Part shown: positions 10,119 to 21,031 of the stretch, piece after piece
Layout: every line of letters begins with the position of its first letter
Position numbering within the stretch: position 1 is the first letter of the stretch
From: Diphasiastrum complanatum
Lineage: Eukaryota > Streptophyta > Lycopodiopsida > Lycopodiales > Lycopodiaceae
Assembly: GCA_029204225.1 (NCBI GenBank)
Contig: CM055113.1
Location: 32,615,363-32,679,362 of the forward strand
Direction of reading: 5' to 3'
DNA: 64,000 nucleotides
Notes under the pieces: model-generated
Told to the model about the DNA's origin: nothing
Databases searched by the model: none
What the model saw: the letters and a program-made list of their open reading frames with translations, nothing else
Program-made: the position numbers and the translations under genes

Positions 10119-10984
10119 CATCATTGTTGCTATGTATGTGGATGACACTCTAATACTATGCAGAAGTGAAGGGCTGATTGCAGGAGTGAAGAGCGAGATC
10201 TCGAAACATTTTGAGATAACAGACCTAGGAGAAACAAGATGTTGTCTAGGCTTGCAAATCGACCGCAACTATGACGAAGGAAAGATATACCTTCATCAGT
10301 CAAGGTACAGATTGCAAAGGGACAAATACCACAATCTTGACGAACGAAGATTGTTCGAGGACTAAAGAAGAGAAAGAGATCATGCAGCACATGCCTTATA
10401 GGAGGCTGATTGGATCTTTGTTGTATCTAGCAGATAACACACGCCCCGACATGGCTTATGCCATGTTCAAAATGAGCCAATTCAGCACGAATCCAGGCTT
10501 AGCACACTGGAAGATCGCGAAGCGAATCTTACAGTACCTTGAGACTATAAAAGTGTCTCAGGAGGGTGCATCATTGTAGCAAGCACAACAATTCTCTAGA
10601 TTAGCAAGAAGCAGACCATTATAGCTCAGTCATCCTACGCAGCAGAATACGTTGCAGCCGCAAAGATGGCCAACAAAATCATATGGCTCAAACAGTTCCT
10701 TGATGGACTTGGTGAGAACACTAGAGAGCCTCTGATTTTGTAGATGGATAATACTTCTGCAATACATTTGACAAAGGATCCCGTGTTTCACTTGAGAAGG
10801 AAACACATTGCAATCAAGTACCATCTCATAAGGGACCTAGTCACAAAAAATGAAATGAAGACCAGCTTCATTAGAATGAAGCAAATGGTGGCATACATCT
10901 TCACCAAGGCCTTAGACAAAGGTTTGTTCGAGAGACAGAGGAAGAGTCTGAGAGTCATAAAGCTACCACACTTTGAGAGAAAAC
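10119..10984 (+). mobile_element. Copia element B, right part (RT end, RNase H)
   Basis: The frame interrupted at 4859 resumes with the RT catalytic box IVAMYVDDTLILC, then ISKHFEITDLGE and CLGLQIDRNYDEGKIYLHQSR. A frameshift follows, then PYRRLIGSLLYLADNTRPDM in the frame from 10271. RNase H is at 10621-10970 with SSYAAEYVAAAKMA, DNTSAIHLTKDPVFHLRRKH and YIFTKALDKGLFERQR. The YVDD box is intact, but stops and frameshifts remain. The first five bases are the second copy of the target duplication. Confidence 0.87.
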
Positions 10985-11579
10985 TGAAGAAACAATCTGT
11001 TTCGAGCCACAAAGCTTTGCTAGCTTTAGAGCTCAAGTCTGCAGAAATGCAAGGAAGCTGCCCGGACGTGAAGACCAAAGCTTCGAGGAGTAAAGACTTG
11101 AAGACGACGATCAAATGTTTGTTGACTGGAGGATATCTGAACACAAAGAAGAAATGTTCGTGGACCCATAAAAGCTCAATGGCGAGGACGAAAGACGAAG
11201 AAGACACGAAGATCGAAAGTCGATGGATCTTCACCCTTCAAAGTACAAAGGAGATCGGGAAAGTGCAAGGAGGACGTCACTCCTCCGCGGACCACCTGGG
11301 TATCATTAGAACGTGCTTAACCAGCCGTTATTGTAACCCCTGATCAACTTAAACGTGTTCTCTCTATCCATCTATATAAACAGATTGAGAACAAGGGAAT
11401 AGATTGAACATCACGTAGATGTCCAAAGCATCACGTAGGTGTGTTGAACATTATAGATGTTTTTGAACATCAATTTGGTTGAATGCCAATGTGAGCTAAG
11501 CACAGTGTTGCTAGCCGGTATCCAGAGCCCGCTAGTAAGCAAGAAAATCTTTGATTCGTGAGAGAGATAGTGCCTCTCA
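10985..11579 (+). repeat. Element B 3' LTR
   Basis: It starts TGAAGAAACAATCTG after the RNase H end and matches the reverse complement of 12207-12801 along its whole 595-base length. A TATATAAA box lies at about 11372-11380. It ends near GTGCCTCTCA. Confidence 0.82.
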
Positions 11580-12206
11580 CACACAACGCATATAGTTAAT
11601 ATGTAGTTGGGTTTCATAGTACATGATCACCATCAAAAAGTCGTCTGAAGTGTGTGATAGGAACAATGGTCCATTTCTGCTAGAGAGTGTAGTACTTAAA
11701 ATTGTGTAGCGATACTGAATCTAGAGTAGAATACTATAAGACAATATTCAAGCAAACATGTGTGAGATCTAGACCTATATTTTGACCATCTTCGACAAAT
11801 TCAAATACAAGTCCAAATCAGATTCAAATCGAAGGACTTTCGAATTGAATGATATTCGAACTGAACCTTGTTCAAAATTGTTGAAAGAAAATTCAAATTA
11901 AGGCATTTTCAAACTGATTCGAATACTGAACCAAGTTACATGGACTGACATCAAGACATAGTAATGCATTTTGCAAGGCAAGGCCCAAAAAAAACAATAT
12001 ATTTTATGTTAAGCTAAAAAAAATATTTATGCATGTCAGCTTTCTCACATTTTTCCGATATGTGACACTTATGCATAGTTCAATAGTCTAATTATTTTCA
12101 AGTAGTTTCGGCTTTTCCACAAAAAGGAGAAGAGAGAGAAAACCCGAAGTCACCCTTTTTTTTTTAAACGAGAAGCATCTCCAGCCACTTCCCAAAAAAT
12201 ACGAAG
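11580..12206. other. Spacer between inverted B LTRs
   Basis: AT-rich DNA with no coding frame or domain. It contains several short variants of ATTCAAATC/ATTCGAA and poly-A or poly-T runs (11988, 12156). It would be the loop if the flanking LTRs paired. Confidence 0.5.
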
Positions 12207-12801
12207 TGGGAGGCACTATCTCTCTCACGAATCAAAGATTTTCTTGCTTACTAGCGGGCTCTGGACACCGGCTAGCAACACTGTGCTTAGCTCACATTGG
12301 CATTCAACCAAATTGATGTTCAAAAACATCTATAATGCTCAACACACCTACGTGATGCTTTGGACATCTACGTGATGTTCAATCTATTCCCTTGTTCTCA
12401 ATCTGTTTATATAGATGGATAGAGAGAACACGTTTAAGTTGATCAGGGGTTACAAGAACGGCTGGTTAAGCACGTTCTAACGATACCCAGGTGGTCCGCG
12501 GAGGAGTGATGTCCTCCTTGTACTTTCCCGATCTCCTTTGTACTTTGAAGGGTGAAGATCCGTCGCCTTTCGGTCTTCGTGTCTTCTTTGTATTTCGTCC
12601 TCGCCATTGAGCTTTTATGGGTCTACGAACATTTCTTCTTCGTGTTCAGGTATCCTCCAGTCAACAAACATTTGACCGTAGTCTTCGGGTCTTTACTTCT
12701 CGAAGCTTCGGCCTTCGCATCCAGGCAGCTCCCTTGTGTTTCTACAAACTTGAGCTCTTAAGCTAGCAAAGCTTTGTGGCTCGAAACAAATTGTTTTTTC
12801 A
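12207..12801 (-). repeat. Inverted element B LTR (solo)
   Basis: This 595-base sequence is the reverse complement of the B 3' LTR, with scattered substitutions. No B coding DNA adjoins it. Its right edge lies directly against an A-type LTR fragment, so it probably inserted into, or recombined within, that LTR. No target duplication is visible. Confidence 0.82.
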
Positions 12802-12802
12802 T

Positions 12803-13262
12803 GGTACATTGAATCTAGTCCTAAAAATAGTAGGATTTTTCATATTTGAGGGAAACCAAGTGGCAATTCAGGTTTTGGACCTGCTATAAAAGGATGTAAC
12901 TCGTGGGAAGAGAGAATACTCTCTCTCTCTCTCTCTTATCTCATTCATGCTTATACATGGTTCTCTTGGGTTCTACTATCCATTGGTGCACTATACTTGT
13001 GATATCTTGCAATTGTGTAGAATGATCATTAATTGCTATTTTCAGATCCACACGTGTGAAACACAGTAGGGTACTGTAATTGTACGGACAACAATAGTAC
13101 TTTATGTTGTAGCTCATGTTTGATCAAGATCTATTAGAGTTTGCATTTCAATCTTAGTGTAGATGCTGATTTTTCTACATTGGCAAGATTGGTGAGTTGT
13201 TTGTTTTTGTAACCAAAGATCAATTGTAGATTTGGATCTTAATGGATCTCAAATTCTTCACA
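12803..13262 (+). repeat. A-family LTR fragment
   Basis: From GGTACATTGAATCTAG to TTCTTCACA it follows the sense strand of the element A LTRs. It includes a TATAAAAGGATG box (about 12887) and a local (CT)n expansion at 12920-12937. The first part of the LTR is missing, cut at the inverted B LTR. Confidence 0.82.
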
Positions 13263-15834
13263 AAGATGATACAACCAAAACGCCTCTATAGGGAAAAAGA
13301 AAGGTAGGTGCACTATCCACAAAATCAATTGAGAAGAAGGCCAAAAATAAAGAACAACAGAAGATTCAACAAGCAAATCCTCTATGAATACAAAATCTAG
13401 CTTAAGTGAAAGGTGCCTAGCCCCTAATTAACTATGAAGAGGCGACAACAAACCATGCAGCTAATCATCCATCAAACACCGATCTTCTCTTCCCAAGTCA
13501 AGTAGTCAACCATCCAAACCAAGGTTAGAAAAAGAAAACCTCCATCTTTACAAAGACGCCCCTCACGACTACTCCACACATCAGTCACAGTTTTCTCTCT
13601 CATTCCTCCACCATTTGCAAAAAAATTTACATTATCGCACTTGGCTTCCTCAAAAACCCACCTTCAACATGATCTAAATTTCCATCACTTTTATCAAGTT
13701 CTTAATTCTTGCATTCGCCATGGCACCTCACTTCACTATATTTCTCTTACTTGTCCCAAGGGTTTTACACCAACAAATCAATTCAAGTCAAATCAAGATA
13801 TGTGAACAACAAACCACCCTAAGACACAAGGTTCATTCACACCCTCTAATGGGAAGCTTAGAAGCATTGTCTCGCATGTGTGAGAAATTTGGGCCTAGCT
13901 CAATCAATGGTCACCATGTGTGAAGATCATTTATTGACTTAGTGGTCACCATGTCTGTGTGATGATCATCTATTAACTTCAAATCTCTTTCCCACACACA
14001 TTCATTCAACAATAGCCCTTGCAGGTGCAGTTTGCATGATGATCGTGCAAGCAACATAATTTCACAAGCATGAATCGGAAATTGCTCCTCGCTCGCAGGT
14101 CTCCATACATGAATGAATCTTTGATTCACTTATATATTCATGTCTTCTAGAAGGATGTTGTGCTTATGGAATAGAGGAGGATCATTGCCACAAATGAGTT
14201 GGTGAGGCTTCTATTGGTCAAGCCACGGAGACATCACTAACATGTTATGGAAGGAGCCAATCTGTTCGCTACTTCCATTGTATAATGAGCACGTTGGTTT
14301 GTGCATCTGCCTGGCTACTCCCATCACATAATGAGCATATTGGGTGTTTTCTCTCACAACCATTATAGAACGAGATGGTGAATCATCATCTGAAAAGCAA
14401 AATCCGTTCTGCTTTGCACATGATGCTTTTTAAGAAGTCTGAAAACTTGGGTAAAAAAAAGCCACATGTGCTCATTACACAATTGGATGAACGACTCGAT
14501 TTATGGGAACATGCCTTTTATTAGATGGAGGGTGTCCTTGGCTTTTAGAGCTCAGGGTTTTATAGGAGGATGAGTCAATAATGAGTTCACCCTAAGAGAG
14601 AGGGTTCCTCACTCCCACAGTTTTAGGGTTTAGGGTGTATTAGGGTTCAGGATGTAGGGTTTACATGTCGGCATGAAAGGTGAGTAATAGTATCTGCGAT
14701 GGTGGCGAGCGAGGAGTACTGGCTTCCATGGCGATGGAGATCTATTCTTCGTCAACGGTGAGATGAGCTGCACCCATGTTTTTGGCATGCGATCAACGGT
14801 TGGAGCAGTAGTAATGAGTATATGTTTGCGACTGCTTATTCCATGGCTGGAGTGTTGGACTGCAGCTGAATTGATCCGACCTCTACATATGGGGAGCATG
14901 GATTAGATGGCCAGTCGACTTACTTGTTCTTGATTTGTGCTGCTGGTTTTATGAATGTTGATTCCAGGGAAAATAAACTTATGAATTGTGTGTGATTCTT
15001 GCAGCTTCTTTGTGTGATTTGTATCGATTATTATAGTGTGCTTGCAGATTGGGAATATGGACGAGAAGTGATCTGATCCAAACAGCTTGCAAAATTCATC
15101 ATCTGCAACTCAAGTTACAGAGGTTGTTGTTTTTGGTTGCGTATCTCCTTATTTGGATGCATGCCACTCATATTTTCCAAAAAACCTACCACAATAGCGA
15201 CTCCCCATTCCAAAATTTGATAGAATAGCCAGAACCTAGCTCACATCGTGCGTGATTTCAAATCTTCTTAGGTTAATACCCCTGAATTACACCTTACACA
15301 CAGCACTAGAGAATTGAACACAAAAACAAATGTCAATTGCAAAAAAACGAGATCAAACAAGCTTAGAATGTATCAAAACGTCGGTTTGAGGCACAATCTT
15401 TAAAGAGCGTGTGATGATAAAATTGGGTTTGAGGCAAAATCTCTAAAGAACATATGGGTCAAATCTATTTTAGCACTTACAGCTCACGGGATTAAGAGAC
15501 AACAATTCACACAGTATAATTTGCCTTTCATACATATTTTTAAACTTCTATAAGTTAATACTCATATGATCAATGTGATGTTTGATAGCCAAGATAGCAT
15601 CTAGCTTGCAAAGCACATGTTTGATATAGTTTTTCTTCTTATTTGTGTTTGTTTGCTGATGCATAATTCATCAGTAGGCTGGTGTCTGTGCTATCGGCAA
15701 TGGCTTTGTATAACATAATTTTCAGGTTTGAAAAGGATCTAAACCATTTCATTTGCTAATTTTAGTGTCCATTTTGGGCAGTTTTTTTAACAGGTACTTC
15801 ACAACTCGCATTTAGTGTTTCATTTTAAATACAG
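13263..15834. other. Intergenic DNA upstream of the PP4R2-like gene
   Basis: No gene is recognised. Short frames at 13720-13923 (+), 13911-14129 (-) and 14630-14899 (-) have no domain. Possible intron acceptors near 15003 (TTGCAG), 15794 (TTTAACAG) and 15833 (AATACAG) suggest that non-coding 5' exons of the PP4R2-like gene may lie here. I cannot fix their limits. Confidence 0.4.
14631..14672 (+). repeat. Short telomere-like TTTAGGG tract
   Basis: TTTTAGGGTTTAGGG is followed by degenerate TTAGGG and GTAGGGTTT units. It is a small interstitial tract of the plant telomere motif, too short and impure to be a chromosome end. Confidence 0.5.
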
Positions 15835-15844
15835 GAGAATTAAA

Positions 15845-16678
15845 ATGCAGTTGTCTCGGGAGTTACCTGGCTCAGTGGCTCTTTCTCAGTTTGTCGAACA
15901 AGAGGAATCACATAAAAAATTCACTTCAGAGCTTCGGAGTATTTTGGAGGTCATTGCCAAGACTGGCAAGTACTGGCATGACTGGTTTCAGTTGAAAATC
16001 TTGCTTTCTTTCAGGCTGAAGCAAGTTCTGAAAGAACTTCAAGAGTCTCAGCCAGAGGGCATCGCACAGAAGACGTACTATGGATGTATGAAGACACTCG
16101 TTGAGGAATTGGATTCTTTTTCTGATGAAGCACCCTTTACTCTTCAAAGAATTTGTGAATTGTTACTGTGTCCTCCTAACAGCTACTCCAACTTTGATAA
16201 GTTTATGTTAGCCTTTGAAAGGCTGTTACTGGTCACCTCTACTATTCATAATTCAAATGATCCTTATCCAGCAGTTGATCTTCCCAGTGATATGGGAACG
16301 GATTTTAACAATGCTTCGCCAAATAACAATAACGTCAAAACTCTTTCTGACTCTGAAGATAGCTCAGCTGCAGAACCTATGGATACCGTTGTCAAACTGC
16401 CCGAAGCAGAAAGTATTGAAGAGCCTCTTGAAAGGGATTCAGGAAAAGAAGCTTCGGCAGATCCTGCTGCACCAACACATGTTCAGGAAGCTATGGTGGA
16501 GACAGAGCCAGCTTCACCAACACATGTTCAGGAAGCTATGGTGGAGACAGAGCCAGCATTGGAATCTAACAGTGCATCTCTAGCAGAGGACTCTGATAAA
16601 GAACCTCAAGCAGACACACTGCTTACTGAGAACATACATACTGATTCGGCTGGTGTGGCAAATGGAAATCATGGATAG
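15845..16678 (+). CDS. PP4R2: PP4 regulatory subunit 2-like protein
   Basis: A single-exon frame of 277 codons. Residues about 25-140 carry the PP4R2 domain, with RSILEVIAKTGKYWHDW, LLSFRLKQVLKELQ, APFTLQRICELLLCP and FERLLLVTSTI; these are hallmark blocks of the family. PP4R2 proteins bind the PP4 catalytic subunit with an R3 partner and direct it to DNA-damage and splicing substrates in the nucleus. The C-terminal half is acidic and low in complexity and holds a perfect 15-residue tandem repeat (THVQEAMVETEPASP). I chose ATG 15845 because an AATACAG acceptor at 15833 makes the in-frame ATG at 15815 probably intronic. The absence of introns in the domain is unusual, so a retrocopy is possible. 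Confidence 0.85.
   Translation: MQLSRELPGSVALSQFVEQEESHKKFTSELRSILEVIAKTGKYWHDWFQLKILLSFRLKQVLKELQESQPEGIAQKTYYGCMKTLVEELDSFSDEAPFTLQRICELLLCPPNSYSNFDKFMLAFERLLLVTSTIHNSNDPYPAVDLPSDMGTDFNNASPNNNNVKTLSDSEDSSAAEPMDTVVKLPEAESIEEPLERDSGKEASADPAAPTHVQEAMVETEPASPTHVQEAMVETEPALESNSASLAEDSDKEPQADTLLTENIHTDSAGVANGNHG
16472..16561 (+). repeat. 45-bp in-frame tandem repeat in PP4R2
   Basis: Two adjacent 45-base units encode PTHVQEAMVETEPAS and PTHVQEAMVETEPAL. They are nearly identical at the nucleotide level, so the duplication is recent. It lies in the acidic tail, outside the conserved domain. Confidence 0.9.
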
Positions 16679-18950
16679 ACTTACAACCACTTTCATTCTC
16701 GCATAAGTTTGTACGATCTGAAGCATAACATTGTTGGTGAGCTATTATGATGAGACCAAGCATGAACCAATTTTTGACAGTGAGCTTTTTGTTGTTCTGC
16801 TTGTTATCCAGAACTTGTTATGTTTATCTCATCAGGTGCTAACTTTGTCAGATGGTGAGTATGACAATATCCAAGTGAACTGAATTTTGAAACTTTATAG
16901 GATGACAACACTTCTGTCTTTCGGTGTTGAAATCATAGTAGTATCATCCACCTGGTGTCTACATCAGATATGAATTCGTTCTCTACTCTGTTTAAAAAGT
17001 TGTTCACGGTAAACACAGATTTTGAGACCAGGTCCTTGTGGAAAATTTAGGGTGCATGTTGCAATGTGTTAAAATCACTTGTCAACATCGATCTTGGGAC
17101 TGATGAGTTTGAACATTGGATGCAAATACACTTTTCTGCATTATAGGCAGCAACTGTCTAATTCAGCTTCTGTGTAAGAGTAAAAATTGTTTAGTCAAGT
17201 GCTACTTTTTTAAAAGGTAAAGCTGCAAAAACTTGCGAGATAACATGTGTGGCTCAAGATCAATTTCTAGTATAAGCATAATTTTTTAAGCTCTGTTCAT
17301 GAGAAGGACAAATATGGTGCTGGCAAGATAAGCTTTCAGGTAAAGAATCTTTTGTGAACATTCTTGCTTTATGTTGCTGTTAACACACGAGGTGGGTGAA
17401 CTTTGTTGAAATGCTATCATCAACCTATTGTGGAACAGCACACCATAGAAGATCAAATGTTATTTAGAATGTTGAATCAAGGTTATGTATATTGGTTCCA
17501 ATGTAAAATTGCTTTGTGCAAAAGTTCGCTCAAGCAGAACCAGAAGTCCATCAGGAGCCACTTTTTTGTGCTGGATTTGAAGAATCTAATGAAGGAAAGC
17601 AAGCCTGACTTTGTAGGAGGGTTTGTAAGCATACATTTTATTCATTTCCTTGATATCTTAGTTGCACATGTTGGGGATATGATCTTCACATCTAAGTTAC
17701 ACCAGAACGACATTCTGTTGCCAGATTGGTCTGGAACAACTGTTTTGAAACATACCAAACGGAATGCCGGAAACCTCCCCCCCCCCCCCCCAAATAAAAA
17801 ACACCAATTTCTTTTATATGCATGCAGTAGACCTTTTCTTTTGTAACGAGATAATTGTGTAGAAACAGTAAGAGAAAGACACGTGCACACACATTCATGG
17901 CTTGGTGAAATATGTGGAAATTGTTGCTCATGTGATTCCTTGCTTTATGTGCTAATGAAGGATGAAGGATGCTAAGAATTGATGCATTTAGTTGCGTTGA
18001 AACTTACTGATGCTTTTGTGCAAAGGATTGAAAGGTTATCTTGCCTTGATTGACTTTTGCAGCCACTACCTGCAATAAATTCTGACCTCCATACATGGAT
18101 CAAGATTTTTTTAAACAACACCCCATCTACATGAAGCCATGTTGCAGCATTGAAGGAATGTCAATTAAACTTTATAGAATTTTCAAGCCCAAGGTGAAGT
18201 ATGGTGTAGCTGCGCATAGGCTGAATTGATAGCCCCCGCGAAATGCAAGTGCAATATAGGGGCTATGTAGAAAATCAGCCCAAAAGTGCATAAAAGATCT
18301 GCTGCAAATAAAAGAACATCAGACGTAAAGATTCCATGTATGCAGCCAAATGTGAAAATCTTTCTCTGCGTGAAAGAATAATTTGAATTGCTGACCACCT
18401 GAGAGAAGAGAGAAGAGGATCCCCATTGAAGGATCGTAAGAAATAGAAGCTAGCCCTTGTCTCTTGATTGGAGAGTCAAATCCCTTATTGTAGGTTCTTG
18501 AGGTTTTTGCTAGAAACTGAAGTTTTCCAATAAAAGTTGAAGTGTAAAGGAATATCAAATTTGAGAGAGGATCGCAAATTTATTTGTGATGAATATTGCC
18601 CTGCAGTGTAGCCCTCAAAATATCTGTTTACAAAATTTCTGTTCCTTATGTGAAGTTCTAGCCATGACTTTGGAATGGAAGTCTTCACACAATTTTTGTG
18701 GATCGTTGGCAACCAGTTTGTTGGCAAGTCAATGTGAATGCTAGTGTGATGAGTAGCTCTGTTGCATGCTTTGCGTAAACCGTTGATTATGATTTAAGAG
18801 GAGTTGCCATCCCAATCCCATAAATCTAACAAGTGAAATAGAGCTTTTTTTACCAAGGAAAACTATGGGGAATTGTTGTTAGTTTCAAAAGTACATTGAC
18901 TGATACAAAATATTTTTCAAGCTGAGATGTCTGTGACAAAATTGTTGCTA
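16679..18950. other. Downstream of PP4R2, no further gene seen
   Basis: This probably begins with the PP4R2 3' UTR. A pure C tract of 14 bases is at 17777-17790, inside a 147-codon frame (17403-17846) whose protein is compositionally random and matches no family I know. An AATAAA occurs at 18074. No transposon domain is visible. Confidence 0.45.
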
Positions 18951-19653
18951 CTTACATTGGTTTAGGCTTGGCAGATTGTGAAATACATCATTTGGATCTC
19001 ATTAAATCCTCGAAGGAGATTTGGGAGTTGCTTTTAGCAGTATTTGGTGCTCGAGCTAGAAATGGTAATGTCCTTCTGAATTTAAATTTGTGAAATTGGA
19101 TATTTCTAGATTCACAAATAGATATAAATAAAGGTCTAGATATATATCCTACTAAAGATCAATTCTTTTTTTTTGGGTCTTAAACATGGCAAATTATTGG
19201 CTAATCACATCAATCGCTTGAAGTCTCGATCTGGCGGTTGAATCTCCTTTGGCTTGCTGAAGCAGACCCTTCTGTACACTAAATCCCTCATGCCCAAGCA
19301 ATTATGAAGGAAGAAATCTAATATGAGACAATCTTGATACAACAACTGAGATTATCAATTGTGGGGAATACTAATTTTTTTGAGAAAGAGAGTGTAGGAA
19401 AGAAAATGTCTATTCTTTGTGTGTATTGAGATACCCCTATTTGTAGTGAAGAGCTTAGTAAATTGATGTAGCGTAAAAATACGAGATACATACATTTTGG
19501 GTGAATAGGGACCCTTTCTAATAAGTGTTACCCAACTAAGAATATGCTATGACCACAAATGACCCCAAGATCTTGAGAATTGAGAAAGGCAACAATATGC
19601 ACAAAAGGAAGAGAGATAAAGAATGAAGGCAATTGAGGATTGAGGATATGGAT

Positions 19654-19722
<69 letters not shown>

Positions 19723-20790
19723 ATGTTTGTTTTACTTTTTCATTTTTTCGTTTATTGGCTTCAACCCCATGAAGATCTCATGGTCAATGCAGTTAGTTAT
19801 TAGGGACCATAAATCTATCAATTTTTTTTTTTAAATCGAAATTCAGTTATTACAACAACTAGTTGCTTTGTGAAATGCATAAGCCTTAATTCAATGCATT
19901 ATTAAGCACATGAATTCATAGAAATTTTTAAGAAAAGTTATGAATTTTGTTTTGTTTTCTTTTAATGCAAATTTTTTGAATTTAAGACAATCATTCATTT
20001 CCCATAGGAAAATGGCACATGAGAAAATTTTCATTATTCGAGAGGGCCAAATTCCTTCTCCTTAAATCGACCTGCCTCTCTTGCAATGGGGGGATTCATC
20101 ATTTCCAACCACTTAATACTTTGAGTAAAGCGGTCTTGGAACTCTAGTAGAGTAACAAGCAAGATGACCACTATCAACCGAATGTTTTTAGCAGCAGAAA
20201 AAAAAAAAATTGAACTCTTTGAGGTTGGCAAGGAGTAGATTAATAGATGGTCAAGCTATTGTAACTTGCACAATGTCCTAGAAGATAATCAGATTTCATT
20301 AGTCCACCTTGGATTCCTTGAGGAGTTCTAAAAGCCTTTCATTGTCATGAATGACTCAAATATGTATTTTTGATTTATCAACTACCGTATGGACTGTGAA
20401 TTGCACACGTATGTCCAAGAATTCACATATTGTTTGGCTAAGGTACAACTTTTTGATGGAAATTGGCTCACTGGCAATTTGTGTTTGGGTTGCTAGTTGG
20501 CTATCAACACAAATATAAGTGAAATGCTCTCCACATCCTTGAAGATGTGTGGTAACCTCACATAAGATGGTACATGGTCAAATGGCCCCAAAGAAGAAAA
20601 AAACAAGAAATCAAAAAATGAAAGGAAAAAATATTTAGATGAATAGGATGTTGTTGCTCATCAAAAGAATAAAAACAAAAAGTCGATGGTAAAGGATAAA
20701 GCACGAAAGTAGGCAAACAAAAAGAATTTGTATGCCCTATGCAACAAACCTGGGCATAGTGAAAATAGTGCCCCGAACGAAAGAACAAAT
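18951..20790 (+). pseudogene. Copia gag remnants, heavily decayed
   Basis: At 18962-19072 the plus frame reads LADCEIHHLDLIKSSKEIWE then LLLAVFGARARN, the pattern of copia capsid (UBN2-type) proteins. At about 20724-20775 the frame reads YALCNKPGHSENSA, a zinc knuckle in which the first and last Cys are lost (Y and A). Between them are stops, a microsatellite and A-rich runs. I infer one old gag gene broken up by decay. Confidence 0.5.
19657..19720. repeat. (GA)n microsatellite
   Basis: Thirty-two uninterrupted GA units. The poly-RE and poly-LS frames on either strand are artefacts of this repeat. Confidence 0.97.
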
Positions 20791-21031
20791 CATCCAATGT
20801 TGTGACAATGGAGTTACTCGTGTGAGAATTTGCAAATATTGAGCTTGATAAACACATAGTTTAGTGTACATATTGCAATCCACACATGTGAGAGCATATT
20901 CGCACATGTGAGAATAGGCCTAGGGTAGTTAGGACCTAATCATAGGAGTTAGATAGAATGTTTGGTCAGCTTTCCTAGAATTTAGGAGCAAACACCACAA
21001 ATCATGGAAGTTGGTGATTGATCTATGCAAC

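Noticed and set aside
15815-15844. Upstream in-frame ATG of the PP4R2-like frame
   Set aside because: It precedes a good AATACAG acceptor at 15833 and the extra residues (MFHFKYRRIK) do not resemble the family.
17403-17846. 147-codon plus-strand frame downstream of PP4R2
   Set aside because: The translation has no domain or compositional signal, runs through a poly-C tract and has no conserved neighbour. A chance frame is more likely.
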